64,000 nt of DNA. Source: Cafeteria roenbergensis. Lineage: Eukaryota > Sar > Bigyra > Bicosoecida > Cafeteriaceae. Positions 44,701 to 54,261 of this stretch are shown piece by piece (position 1 is the stretch's first letter; each line of letters starts with the position of its first letter). The DNA lies in contig VLTN01000028.1 of NCBI GenBank assembly GCA_008330645.1, positions 372,001-436,000 of the forward strand. Direction: 5' to 3'. The translations under genes and the position numbers were made by a program. The notes beneath the pieces are model-generated. The model saw only the letters and a program-made list of their open reading frames with translations. It did no database searches and was not told the DNA's origin.

Positions 44701-46553
44701 GCCAGCGTCGCTTCGCGGGCGAGCGCTCGCGCGATTCGCACCGCCGCTTGCCACAGCGGCTCTACCGGGCCCGGCGCAGAGCCAGCAGCGGCAGCATGGT
44801 CAGCGCCAGCAGCCGCCGCATCGAGCACCCAGCGGGCAGCGGCCACGCCCGCAGCGCAGGCAGCAGCATCGCGCTCGGCAGCCCTCACTGCGGGTAGCGC
44901 CCCCGCCCATGCCAGCGCGGCGTCGACTCCCGCCTCTGAGCGGCACCAGGCCCCGGCCAGGGCCTCTCGCGCCGCCTTGGGGAGGGCGCCCGCGGTCTCT
45001 CCCAGGGGGGCCTCCCCGCCGCCGCAGGCCCTGGCAGCGCCCGCAGCGGATCCCCACGCGCGCCCTAGCTGCCCAGCGCACCCGCTGGCCTCGGCGCTGA
45101 CGGCCGCCTGGCCGCCCTTCGCACAGCTCTCAGGCGCCGCGTCGCTGCCGGTGCAGCTGTTGGCGCCGCTGTTGGCGCCGGTGCCGCTGTTGGTGCCGCT
45201 GTTGGCGCCGGTGCCGCTGTTGGCGCCGCTGTTGGCGCCGGTGCCGCTGTTGGCGCCGCTGTTGGCGCCGGTGCCGCTGTTGGCGCCGGTGCCGCTGTTG
45301 GTGCCGGTGACGACGCCAATGCCGCCGTGCGCAGTCGACGATCGACCAACGCCGCCTGCCCCGAGGCCGGCAAAGGCGTCGGTGGCTGCCAGCAGCGTGG
45401 CGCCTGCTCGCGAGACGGCCAGCCGAGCAGAGGCCACCGAGGAAAGTTCCAATCGCTGGGCTTTGAGCGCCACGTCGCCCAGGCACACAGCCCCGCTTGC
45501 GCCACCCGTGCCGGCCGTGAGGCGGTTTGCCGGCGGCCGGGCACAGTCGGCCCGCCATGCAGTCACGGGGGCCTCCGTGAGCCTGTCTGCATGCCCTGCC
45601 GGCAGCGCCGGCACACCAGCAGCCCCCCCCGCTCTTGCATGCGCCTCTGCGGCCGCGCGCACCAGCGGCCGCAGCGACTCGTCGCAAGGGGGGCCCCAGA
45701 AGAGTGACGCGAAACCGCGGCAAGAGTCGGCCTGCACGGCCGCCGCCACTGCCGCCTCCACCACCAGCGCCACACGATGCAGCGGGTGCGGCGCGGCGCA
45801 CGCCGGGCACAGCCACGCGCCCGGGGCCCCGGGAAGGTCGGCAGCAGCAGCAGCAGCAGCCGCAGCAGCAGGGGAGGAGCACGAGAGGGCTTCCGCGCCC
45901 TGTGACGCCTTGGCAGGGGGCGCGGACGGGGCGGAGCCGCCTCGCGTCCCCCGCCGTGAGCGGCGAGAGAGGAGGCGTCCCTGTGGCCTCGCCTTGGTGG
46001 CTGCAACAGCAGGCGCCTCCGGCTCAACAAGGGCGCCGCCGCGCTGCTCGCCGCAGGCGAGAGCAGCCGAGGCAGCTGTCACGGCCCCCACCGCCGCGGC
46101 CGATTCAGCGCCTGCGGGGCCAGGTGGATGTGCCCATACAACCAGCTCTGCAGAGCCCGCCACTTCGTCCCAGGCCTGGGCCGCGGCGGCAGAGAGCGCG
46201 TTGCCGCAGCTGCCGCACACCAGCTCCGGGCCGGCTGCCGGGCGCAAACGGCCAGCGCAGCCAGCAGCAGCGCAGGCATGCTGGCCGCACACCCACGTTG
46301 CTGCTGTCGTGTCTGCTAGTCCCGCGCATTCGGGGTGCATCGCGCGGCGACAGCCTGCGGCGTGCTCGCACACCAACAGCGTGCCGCCCAGCCCGCAGGC
46401 GAAACACTCGTCGTCGCTGGGCACCGACGCAAGGGCGGCAGGGAAGCATGCAGCCCCGCCACCAGCGAGTGGGGCGGCCTTTTCACATGCAGCGGACGCC
46501 CCAGCACGGCCACCTGACCGCGACCGGGAGTAGGACAGCGCAGCGCGGCTCAT
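40149..46553 (-). CDS. Giant PHD-finger protein
   Basis: 2134 residues from ATG 46553. A PHD-type zinc finger lies at about residues 47-92 (CFACGLGGTLLVCEHAAGC, then MHPEC and WVCGQH), a C4HC2H pattern like the PHD fingers of histone readers. A further pair of CxxC-like clusters follows to about residue 120 (CAAAGCAG, CGSCGNAL). PHD fingers commonly read histone H3 tails, so a chromatin role is likely. No SET, bromo or helicase domain is seen. The rest is Ala/Gly/Ser-rich with acidic and basic islands. A C-terminal coiled coil (MAAANRALRARLRVANQEL) could dimerise. Poly-Ala from a CAG/CTG run and an Asn-Ser-Gly-Thr repeat are embedded. Length is far beyond that of the usual small PHD readers. 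Confidence 0.7.
41728..41792. repeat. (AGC)n trinucleotide run coding poly-Ala
   Basis: About 20 AGC triplets, read on the minus strand as GCT codons for poly-Ala in the PHD protein. It is a pure CAG/CTG-type microsatellite and so prone to length change. Confidence 0.85.
45150..45312. repeat. GGCGCCGGTGCCGCTGTT-type minisatellite in PHD gene
   Basis: Alternating units built from GTTGGCGCCG and GTGCCGCT code repeats of NSGTGA and NSGA on the minus strand. Units of 12 and 18 bp alternate. The frame is always kept. Confidence 0.8.
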
Positions 46554-47223
46554 GACAGAGCCTTGCGCGCGACTGAGCCAGACGTCGTGGGGAGGATTGG
46601 GAGCAACGTCAGCCACGCAGCTCTCTGGACGGTTCCTGAATGCGGGCGCTGACAGCGTCGACGGGGGTGGGGCGTAGACGCGGACAGGCCGCGAACGGAC
46701 GGCCCCTTTGTTGGCCCGAGGGAGGCTGCCGCGCGCAGCGCTCTGAGGACGTGGTTGAGCCGGCTTTGGCAAAAGGTGACCGCCCAGGTCTGACGCAAGG
46801 CTCCGGCCGAGTGGGAAGGCGGCCCCCGGCCCGCTCACGGGACGTGCGGTGGCTCGGCGCGATTCTATCACGCGAGGCCTCTCAGTGGGCGAAATGCCGG
46901 CAGAGCCCGCGAGGGGCGCCGTTCCGCGCCTTGCTGGGCAGGGAGCCACGGCGGCACAGCGGCGGCCGGGCCACATAGCTCTCGTCCTGTTGGCGGTCAG
47001 CAGCAGGCCGTTGTCGCCGGCGGCCGCGCTGCGCGTCCCCCCTCGCTCCGGGCCAGCCCCAGCGGCTTTGCAAGGCGCAGGAGACAAGCTGCGCTTCGGC
47101 GGAGAGTCCCTGGCTGCGTGCCGCCCCTCAAGGAGGCTCACCGGCCCCGTTGCGCACTGAGCGGCACTGAACTGTGCGGCAGCGCCTGCGACCTGCACCC
47201 TTGTCTGTGAGGCGGACGGGCGG
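46554..47223. promoter_or_regulatory. Divergent intergenic promoter region, 670 bp
   Basis: Separates the starts of the PHD gene (-) and RNF113 (+). The PHD frame stays open upstream to 47396 and would overlap RNF113, but no family signal is seen there, so I treat it as noncoding. Both promoters should lie here. Confidence 0.35.
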
Positions 47224-48441
47224 ATGCAGGGCTTCAAGCGGCGCGTGTCCAAGGCTGGCCGCGCCAACAGCCGCAAGCGACCCCGTGAGGACGACGACAC
47301 ACCAGGGGTCAGCCCGCCAGGCGCGGCACGGCAGGCTCCGGTCTTGCCGTCGGGGTCCCGCCTTGCAGGCGCGGTCGCCCAAGCTCGGGAGGCCAAGTCG
47401 CTTACCGCCGCCTTTGGCTCCCGCTCCTCGGCCCTGGCGTCCGGCCAGGACGCACCGCGCGTGGCCCCAGCCTTGCCAGCTCAAGCTGGGGCTGCGGATG
47501 GCACGCCCTCGGGCAGGGAGAGGCCGGGTAAGACGTTCGCTGCTCCGATGGTGGACCCTGTCGCCAACGCCGAGGCTGTCAAGGACGACGCCATCGCCCG
47601 CTTCGAGGCACGTCTGTCCCTGCACGACGAGGCCAAGAAGCGCGCTGCAGCGCCTCTTGGCCAGCGCCTGTATCGCGGCACGGACGGCTACACAGACTTC
47701 AGAAAGCGAGGCAGCGCCAAGGATGCCAAGTCGGCAGCGATGGCCGCGGGGACCATCGGGCCGCTGCGCGCTGCCACGACGGTCCGCTCGACCTTTGTGA
47801 CTGACTTTCAGAAGGGTCTTTGCAAAGACTACTTCGAAACTGGATACTGCGGGTTCGGAGACACCTGCATCTACATGCACGACCGGTCCTCGCGGAGGGC
47901 GGGGTGGCAGGTGGACCGGGACTGGGAAGCTTCCCAGAAGCGTAAGCAGGAGCGGAAAATGCGCCGCGCTGCGGGCGAGGAGGGAGTCAGCGATGACTCC
48001 GACGACGACAATGCTCCTCCGCATGCCGACGGCATCAGGCCCGGCTCGGGGCCAGCAACAGACGACACCGGGTGGCGAGCTGTCCGGGACGCGCTGGTGA
48101 AGAAGAGCAGCGGCAAAGGCCCCTCGGTAGCGCTCGCGCGGGCACGAGTTGCGACGGCATTCGGGCCCGAAACATCACGGCCGGCCGTTCAAGGGCCCGC
48201 GGCCACGGACCAAGGTACGAACCAGGCATGCTGCATCTGCAAAGGCCCAGCAGTGCAGCCTGTAGCTCCACAGTGTGGGCACGTCGCTTGCGAGGCATGT
48301 GCGCTGCAGCGGCAACGGATGGACCCCGAAGCTGCCTGCGCGCACTGCAGCCTGCCCACTGGCGGAATATTCAACGCAGTCGAAACGCCAGCCTCCCGTG
48401 AAGGCAGCCGAGTTGCGGATCAGGCGGCGGATGAGCTTTGA
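47224..48441 (+). CDS. RNF113: RNF113/CWC24 spliceosome factor (CCCH + RING)
   Basis: 405 residues. Cwc24/RNF113 joins the spliceosome around the first catalytic step and can act as an E3 ligase. A CCCH finger is seen at residues 200-219 (CKDYFETGYCGFGDTCIYMH, spacing C-x8-C-x5-C-x3-H), preceded by TTVRSTFVTDFQKG and followed by a family-typical basic stretch with GWQVDRDWE. A RING finger follows at about 335-378 (CCICKGPAVQPV, QCGHVACEACALQ, CAHCSLPTGGIFN). The tail TGGIFN matches the family TNGVFN. The N-terminus MQGFKRRVSKAG with RKRPRED is a likely nuclear signal. No intron is needed. Length is slightly above that of the human protein. Confidence 0.93.
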   Translation: MQGFKRRVSKAGRANSRKRPREDDDTPGVSPPGAARQAPVLPSGSRLAGAVAQAREAKSLTAAFGSRSSALASGQDAPRVAPALPAQAGAADGTPSGRERPGKTFAAPMVDPVANAEAVKDDAIARFEARLSLHDEAKKRAAAPLGQRLYRGTDGYTDFRKRGSAKDAKSAAMAAGTIGPLRAATTVRSTFVTDFQKGLCKDYFETGYCGFGDTCIYMHDRSSRRAGWQVDRDWEASQKRKQERKMRRAAGEEGVSDDSDDDNAPPHADGIRPGSGPATDDTGWRAVRDALVKKSSGKGPSVALARARVATAFGPETSRPAVQGPAATDQGTNQACCICKGPAVQPVAPQCGHVACEACALQRQRMDPEAACAHCSLPTGGIFNAVETPASREGSRVADQAADEL

Positions 48442-49414
48442 CCCATCAGGGGTGAGGGTGCAAGCGGGAAGCGGAAGTGTTCTGCGTGTGGCGGGCGACG
48501 AGAAACCGTTCGGGCAGTGCGGCCCTGGAGAGACAGCAGGCCGCCCCACTCGCCCAACAAGCTCAAGGACGACTCCATGCTCTCTCCGTGCCGAAGCTGG
48601 AATTGTGTGTGCATGGCGCGTTCAGACGGCGAAGCTTCGCAGTCACCGAGCTCGCAGAATATTTGGTGGTGGGTGAGGGGGGCGAACGCTCTTGGAACCG
48701 CACAACACAATGAAGCCACATCCGCATTTAGTTTGTCGCGTGATCTTGATGTTGCTGTCCCCTCCCGTTGAGAGATACCGCCCTCCGCTCGTTGAGGCGG
48801 CGACGGGTCCGCGCTGCGCAATGGCCAACCGCAGGCAGGCCGATTCGCCCGCAAGGCTCGCCCTGCCTGGCGAGCTCGCTGGTTCAAGTCCACATGGGGT
48901 TCACCGGCCGTGCCTCGAACCCCTCGCACGCACGCGCCCCGAGCCAGCCTGTTTGGCCAGGTTTGCATCATTGGGAAGGGGGCTAAAACTCAGCTTGGCC
49001 CGGATAGCCCACGGGCCGATTCGCCGGCTGGAGGCCGGTGCTCGAGCAGGCGCAAGGCAGGGTCGCGATAGAATGCAGAGGGCAACGGAGCCACGGGTCG
49101 ACGACCGACGAGCGCTGTTTTCGCCTTGAGTCAGGCGTTGCGCGAGCGATGCAGCGCCTTCCGCCATGTTGGGTTGGCAGAGTCGACGCCATGCTTCAAG
49201 TAGCAGCCTGTGAATTCCCGACGTAGTCGGGCCCAACTGCGATCTTGCCAGTCGCCCGAAAAAAGCAACACTCGCACTCTCGCACTCTCGCCGAGCCTAG
49301 CTGCGCCCGAGAACCAAGTGAGGGGCGCCAGGTGCGGCCTCGTCGTAGCACTGTCTGGCAGCGTAGCTTCAGGGGCACGCGTTGTGACTGAGGAGCGGAC
49401 AGTCGGCGGGGTGT
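48442..49414. other. Intergenic spacer, about 970 bp
   Basis: Plus-strand spacer between RNF113 and the Clu-like/TPR gene, with lower GC than the genes. It may hold a short 5' exon of the TPR gene, since that gene lacks an in-frame ATG. A B-box-like word (GGTTCAAGTCC at 48881) is present, but no tRNA folds around it. Confidence 0.4.
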
Positions 49415-52400
49415 GTGCTGGCAGCCGGCCAAGTTCGATTGCTGCTTCCCTCACCTTGGCCGGCCGCCCGCTTCCTCGCAGTGGCCGACCGCAGCACAGA
49501 TGACGGGTACAATACCGGGTTGGTAGATCACGGTGAACCACCCGCGGCGGGAGAGGTCGCGGCCCCACAAGCCGGCGCTGCGGGAGCGGGCCACTATGCA
49601 GCTGTGCTTCAGCAAACCGTCCTCGCCCCTGGCCAAGTCACGCAAGCCGGCGCAGCCCCTGGCGCTGCAGCTCCTGAATTCTACGTGCCGCCCCGGGTTG
49701 AACACCCGGCCGCAGCCGGCGCGCCTCGCCCCGAGACTGTGGGCGACAAGGCCGCGCGCCTCCGCAACAAGGCCACGCTCACCGCCCACGACCACCTGAA
49801 GCGCCTGGAGGACCTGACGGGAGTGAGACAGGCCTTCCAGCGCATCACCGAGGGCGCCGCCGACGCCATCGCCTGGGCCTTCCACGACGCCAAGCAGCGC
49901 AAGCGCTGCGGCGACGACAGGCCGCTTCAGGCCATCACGCAGGAGTGCGTGGGCCGCTTGCGGGGCGGCGAGAGTCTCCAGGTGGTGGACGCAGGCATCG
50001 CGGGGGGCGTCAAGGTGGCCGACCCCAGCAGGGGGGCCTTCTTCAAGATCGCCGAGGACACGGTGGGCATCTACGGGGGCTCGTCCGTGATGGCGGACAA
50101 GGCGGCCAAGCACGAGCTGGCCATGCTCACGCACCTCCACGAGGCGGACGCGGCGCGGCTGCTCACCGTGCCGCTGGCGTCGTGCGTGGACGTGACGGTG
50201 CGCGACGCGGCTGGTCGGCCGGAGCGGGTATACCGCGTGCAGGGCTTCTCTCGCCACGCGGTCGGCGACGACACGCTTCGGGTGGGATCGGGCGATGGCG
50301 GGAACACGACACACGTGTGCGAGGAGCTGGACGGCGTGGCGGAGGAGCTGGCGGCGGGGCTGCACCTGGCCCCGAGTCTGAAGGCTCCCATCTCTGGCAA
50401 CTTCACGCGGCACGAGTACCGGAGGGTGCGGGGCGACAGGGACCCGGACGGCTTCCCACGGATGGGCCCAGCCACCGACGCGCTGCTGGCGAGCGTGGGG
50501 GCGGGGCGGCATGCGCTCGAGAGCTCGGGGGTGTGCGCGCAGGTGGAGGAGGAGCACGGCGTGGTGCTGGACCCACTGCGGTCAGTGCACGCGGAGCACA
50601 GCGCCACTGTCGCCAAAGATGCCGGTGGCGTGCCGACTCGTCTGCCGTTCGACGTGGAACTGCACGCGCTGCCGTGGGGCGAGGTGGTACTGCTGGACAC
50701 GCACCGGCTGTGCATCCCCGACGTGACGATCGGCGGTGCGGTGGCGGGTGGCCAGGTGGCGGTTGCGTGGGCCGCTGCGCCCGGGGTTCTGTCTGGCGCT
50801 GATGGTAAAGGTGGCAGGGCAGCTGTGGATGATTCGTCCTCGTCCTCGCCGGTGCTGCGAGTGGTGGGGCTGCCGGAGGGCGGCTCGACTGACGCTGCCT
50901 TGGCCACGCTGGCCGCTCGGGAGGCTGGGCTCTTGACTGGTGCCGCCGCTCCGGTGTGGAAGGCGGTCGAGCTGGGCCCACTGGCGTCGTGCTGCGGGGT
51001 GGCGGTGCTGCAGTCGAGCGACGGGGCGATCCGAGTGCTCCTGCCGCGGCCCGGGCAGTACTGGCGGGCGGATCACCTGACGGCCCTGTTCCGTCCCGAG
51101 GCGGCGGCCGTGCTTCGGGAGGCGGGGGCAGAGCCGGTGTCACCGGACGCCGTGATGGCCGGTGGCGCGGATGAAAGGGGTAGAGCGATGGGCAGGCTTG
51201 TGGCGGCGGGAAGCGTGTTGCTGGGCGCCGACAACGTGGCCCGGGCGGCGGACGCGGTGCAGGAGCGTCTGGAGGAGTGCTGGCGAGCGGGGCGGGCTGA
51301 TGACATTGCGTGGGTGCGTCGAGCGGTCAAGGCCGGCCTTCACTACCACGGACTGGGGCTGCGGCACGCCTGGCGGGTGCTGGGCGTGATACTGGACCGA
51401 GCAGGGGAGCCCGGCGGTGTGGGGCTGCCTGTATCGGTGCTACGCGCCGCTGCGGCATGCGCCAGCCTGCCGAGTCCCGGGTCGAGCGGGGCAGCGGCAC
51501 TGGAGGGTCTGGTGTCAGAGGGAGCTGCGGGGGGCGCCGATGCGGATGCGGTCTGGCTGCTGGCGTGCTGCGTGGCTCGTGGTGTGGCGGCTAAGGGGCG
51601 CGGCGTGCCGCTGGTGACGGCGGTGATGATGGGCCGGGCAGCAGCCGCTGGTGGTTGTGCCGTCGGGCAGGCATGGGGGGCCTTGCAGCGGGGGAGCGGA
51701 CGGCGCATGAAGGTGTCTGGGTCCGGCGCGCAGGGCGAGCGGCGAGGCGCTGCACTGTCGTTTGGGGGCGGCTCGGCGGCACTGGCAGAGCGCATGATTG
51801 GGTCACAGCTGCGCGGTTTGCGGCTGAGCGAGCGGCTGTGCGGCGAGGGGTGGCGACACCACCGAGCCGACGCAGCATACTCGCTGTCGGAGACATGCGC
51901 ACGGGCGTCTTCAGATGGCGCGTTGGAGGTGCTGTGCTTGTTGGTGGCGGCGGGGTGGAGCGATAGCTCTGGTGCGGGGAATGCTGTGGGGACGAGGCTT
52001 CAGGCATGTGCTTTCCGCCTTCTGGAACGAGGCGATTACGATGCGGCGCTTGGCCTGCTGGAGCGGTGCAGGGACATCTACGCCTCGTCGCTGGGCGAGG
52101 AGCACCCGAGCTTCGCGAACACGCTGTACACGATGGCGCAGTGTCGGCGTGCCAAGGGGGAGTACGATGCGGCGCTGGATCTGCTGGATCGGTGCAGGGA
52201 CATCTACGCCTCGTCGCTGGGCGAGGAGCACCCGAGCTTCGCGAACACGCTGTACACGATGGCGCAGTGTCGGCGTGCCAAGGGGGAGTACGATGCGGCG
52301 CTGGATCTGCTGGATCGGTGCAGGGACATCGAGGCCTCGTCGCTGGACGAGGAGCACCCGAGCTTCGCGAACACGCTGTACACGATGGCGCAGTGTCGGC

Positions 52401-53413
52401 AGGACAAGGGGGAGTACGATGCGGCGCTGGATCTGCTGGAGCGGTGCAGGGACATCTACGCCTCGTCGCTGGGCGAGGAGCACCCGAGCTTCGCGAAGAC
52501 GCTGTACACGATGGCGCAGTGTCGGCGTGCCAAGGGGGAGTACGATGCGGCGCTGGATCTGCTGGATCGGTGCAGGGACATCTACGCCTCGTCGCTGGGC
52601 GAGGAGCACCCGAGCTTCGCGAACACGCTGTACACGATGGCGCAGTGTCGGCGTGCCAAGGGGGAGTACGATGCGGCGCTGGATCTGCTGGAGCGGTGCA
52701 GGGACATCCAGGCCTCGTCGCTGGGCGAGGAGCACCCGAGCTTCGCGAACACGCTGTACACGATGGCGCAGTGTCGGCGTGACAAGGGGGAGTACGATGC
52801 GGCGCTGGATCTGCTGGAGCGGTGCAGGGACATCTACGCCTCGTCGCTGGGCGAGGAGCACCCGAGCTTCGCGAACACGCTGTACACGATGGCGCAGTGT
52901 CGGCGTGACAAGGGGGAGTACGATGCGGCGCTGGATCTGCTGGAGCGGTGCAGGGACATCTACGCCTCGTCGCTGGGCGAGGAGCACCCGAGCTTCGCGA
53001 GGACGCTGTACACGATGGCGCAGTGTCGGCGTGCCAAGGGGGAGTACGATGCGGCGCTGGATCTGCTGGATCGGTGCAGGGACATCTACGCCTCGTCGCT
53101 GGGCGAGGAGCACCCGAGCTTCGCGAAGACGCTGTACACGATGGCGCAGTGTCGGCAAGAGAAGGGGGAGTACGATGCGGCGCTGGATCTGCTGGATCGG
53201 TGCAGGGACATCGAGGCCTCGTCGCTGGGCGAGGAGCACCCGAGCTTCGCGAAGACGCTGTACACGATGGCGCAGTGTCGGCAGGACAAGGGGGAGTACG
53301 ATGCGGCGCTGAACCTGCTCACTAGGTGCTGTGAGATCTTCGCGAGGTCTTTGGGTGAAGAGCACCCCCATTTCCTGCTTGCATGTCGAGCGATTGAACT
53401 TTGCTTGCAGTGA
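49415..53413 (+). CDS. Clu-like domain protein with 11 KLC-type TPR repeats
   Basis: An open frame of up to 1332 codons. The 5' end is unresolved: the frame begins at a GTG, the first in-frame ATG is only at about 50090, and a spliced leader exon is likely. About 49990-50740 resembles the CLU domain of clustered-mitochondria proteins: GAFFKIAEDTVGIYGG, AAKHELAMLTHL, the VPL stretch, VGSGDGGNT and the LPFDVELHALPWGEVVLLDT block, then LFRPEAAAVLR further on. From about 52010 the protein is eleven 42-residue TPRs of kinesin-light-chain type (YDAALDLLDRCRDIYASSL, GEEHPSFANTLYTMAQCR). CLU proteins usually have CLU plus a few TPRs and bind mRNA; this one is divergent and its TPR array is freshly expanded. 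The stop at 53411-53413 lies 33 bp from a LINE fragment. Confidence 0.65.
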   Translation: MLAAGQVRLLLPSPWPAARFLAVADRSTDDGYNTGLVDHGEPPAAGEVAAPQAGAAGAGHYAAVLQQTVLAPGQVTQAGAAPGAAAPEFYVPPRVEHPAAAGAPRPETVGDKAARLRNKATLTAHDHLKRLEDLTGVRQAFQRITEGAADAIAWAFHDAKQRKRCGDDRPLQAITQECVGRLRGGESLQVVDAGIAGGVKVADPSRGAFFKIAEDTVGIYGGSSVMADKAAKHELAMLTHLHEADAARLLTVPLASCVDVTVRDAAGRPERVYRVQGFSRHAVGDDTLRVGSGDGGNTTHVCEELDGVAEELAAGLHLAPSLKAPISGNFTRHEYRRVRGDRDPDGFPRMGPATDALLASVGAGRHALESSGVCAQVEEEHGVVLDPLRSVHAEHSATVAKDAGGVPTRLPFDVELHALPWGEVVLLDTHRLCIPDVTIGGAVAGGQVAVAWAAAPGVLSGADGKGGRAAVDDSSSSSPVLRVVGLPEGGSTDAALATLAAREAGLLTGAAAPVWKAVELGPLASCCGVAVLQSSDGAIRVLLPRPGQYWRADHLTALFRPEAAAVLREAGAEPVSPDAVMAGGADERGRAMGRLVAAGSVLLGADNVARAADAVQERLEECWRAGRADDIAWVRRAVKAGLHYHGLGLRHAWRVLGVILDRAGEPGGVGLPVSVLRAAAACASLPSPGSSGAAALEGLVSEGAAGGADADAVWLLACCVARGVAAKGRGVPLVTAVMMGRAAAAGGCAVGQAWGALQRGSGRRMKVSGSGAQGERRGAALSFGGGSAALAERMIGSQLRGLRLSERLCGEGWRHHRADAAYSLSETCARASSDGALEVLCLLVAAGWSDSSGAGNAVGTRLQACAFRLLERGDYDAALGLLERCRDIYASSLGEEHPSFANTLYTMAQCRRAKGEYDAALDLLDRCRDIYASSLGEEHPSFANTLYTMAQCRRAKGEYDAALDLLDRCRDIEASSLDEEHPSFANTLYTMAQCRQDKGEYDAALDLLERCRDIYASSLGEEHPSFAKTLYTMAQCRRAKGEYDAALDLLDRCRDIYASSLGEEHPSFANTLYTMAQCRRAKGEYDAALDLLERCRDIQASSLGEEHPSFANTLYTMAQCRRDKGEYDAALDLLERCRDIYASSLGEEHPSFANTLYTMAQCRRDKGEYDAALDLLERCRDIYASSLGEEHPSFARTLYTMAQCRRAKGEYDAALDLLDRCRDIYASSLGEEHPSFAKTLYTMAQCRQEKGEYDAALDLLDRCRDIEASSLGEEHPSFAKTLYTMAQCRQDKGEYDAALNLLTRCCEIFARSLGEEHPHFLLACRAIELCLQ
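52017..53320. repeat. 126-bp tandem repeat, about 10 nearly identical units
   Basis: Each unit codes one 42-residue TPR. Inner units differ at only a few bases, mostly in the codons giving D/E, Y/E/Q, N/K/R and A/D/E. The first unit and the last (an eleventh, mostly beyond this span) are more diverged, the usual pattern for arrays homogenised by unequal crossing over. The frame is kept throughout. Confidence 0.93.
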
Positions 53414-53446
53414 CTGTCCGGTAACGCCTCCGATTAGTCCTGATGC

Positions 53447-54032
53447 GTATAATGAATGAACATCGTTGGGGGGGGGGTCAAAAACTCGCGTAACCATACC
53501 ACACACTCGATTCACAGACTCATCACTCACCAATCCAGCAACTCCATCACCGATGAGTCACAAACCGCGCCAAACCCACAATCCCAAGTCTCAAGTCCCA
53601 GATCCCTGCCATCACGATGCAACGAGTCGCCAATCAGCCGCCCCTGCTCACCGCAAACGCTCCACCTGCTGTCGCAGGTACTGCGTCTGCCCGATCAGCT
53701 GGGTCGCCAGTCCCTTGGCGATGACCTCGTTCAGCCTCGACAGCCAGCGGAAGGCCCAGCGCGCACGCTCCCTCGGCCGGTCACCGAAGGCCGTGTCCGC
53801 CACCTTCTTGAGGAAGGCGAAGGCCGCCGGTCCCATGCGTCCCGTGGTCGTGATGACGAAGGGCACAATGGAGCTCAAGTTGTCCTTTGTAGCTGAGCTC
53901 TTCTTGTACTCCCCCATCTTGTCCTTCTCACGGCGCTCGAGAAAGGCGTCCATGTTCTGCAGGCCCTGCGTCACGTAGGACTTGCTCACCGCCGAGGTGA
54001 TCTGCACGTCGACGAGACGGGTGGTCTCGAGT
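53447..54032 (-). mobile_element. 5'-truncated LINE copy (same family as 56633-62299)
   Basis: About 585 bp match the 3' end of the full-length LINE: the last about 125 codons of its ORF, ending RQQVER, plus a 3' UTR of about 200 bp that finishes at CAACGATGTTCATTCA on the minus strand. A sampled stretch of about 130 bp of coding DNA has two differences, so the copy is young. Homology stops abruptly near 54032, as expected for 5' truncation during target-primed reverse transcription. The remaining frame is still open. The C-run in the 3' UTR is 10 bases here and 8 in the long copy. Confidence 0.9.
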
Positions 54033-54261
54033 TCCTCGTGGGGATCGGCCTTCACGTACGGCGGGAGATCGCGCAAACCGGTCCTGCTTCCTAGAGAGCA
54101 ACGGGTGCAATGGCTCAGGCAGAGCCTCAAAAGCACGGAATGACAGTAGAAGCCTCTCCCAAGTTGTACATATCGCAGCTCCCGACAATTGAGCGCTCGC
54201 CGAGGTCATGGCTTCGACTCCAGGGCTCCGCCCCGTCAGCGCCCTTTCAGTCCCCTTGCAG
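54033..54261. other. Spacer between LINE fragment and ankyrin gene
   Basis: About 230 bp with no recognised feature. The minus-strand frame of the LINE fragment stays open into this stretch to 54136, but the residues no longer match the LINE. Confidence 0.4.

Noticed and set aside
46554-47396. N-terminal extension of the PHD protein to 47396
   Set aside because: It overlaps the divergent RNF113 coding region and has no conserved motif.
372-48441. A functional gene cluster for protein turnover (USP, UBC6, ATE1, RNF113)
   Set aside because: The genes are on mixed strands, tens of kilobases apart and interspersed with unrelated genes. Nothing shows co-regulation.
48820-48905. Possible tRNA (B-box-like GGTTCAAGTCC at 48881)
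   Set aside because: The T-stem pairs only three bases and no seven-base acceptor stem can be formed at the right distance; the A-box is also imperfect.
51911-53533. 540-codon minus-strand frame antisense to the TPR array
   Set aside because: It is a shadow of the 126-bp units; the plus strand encodes a clear TPR consensus.
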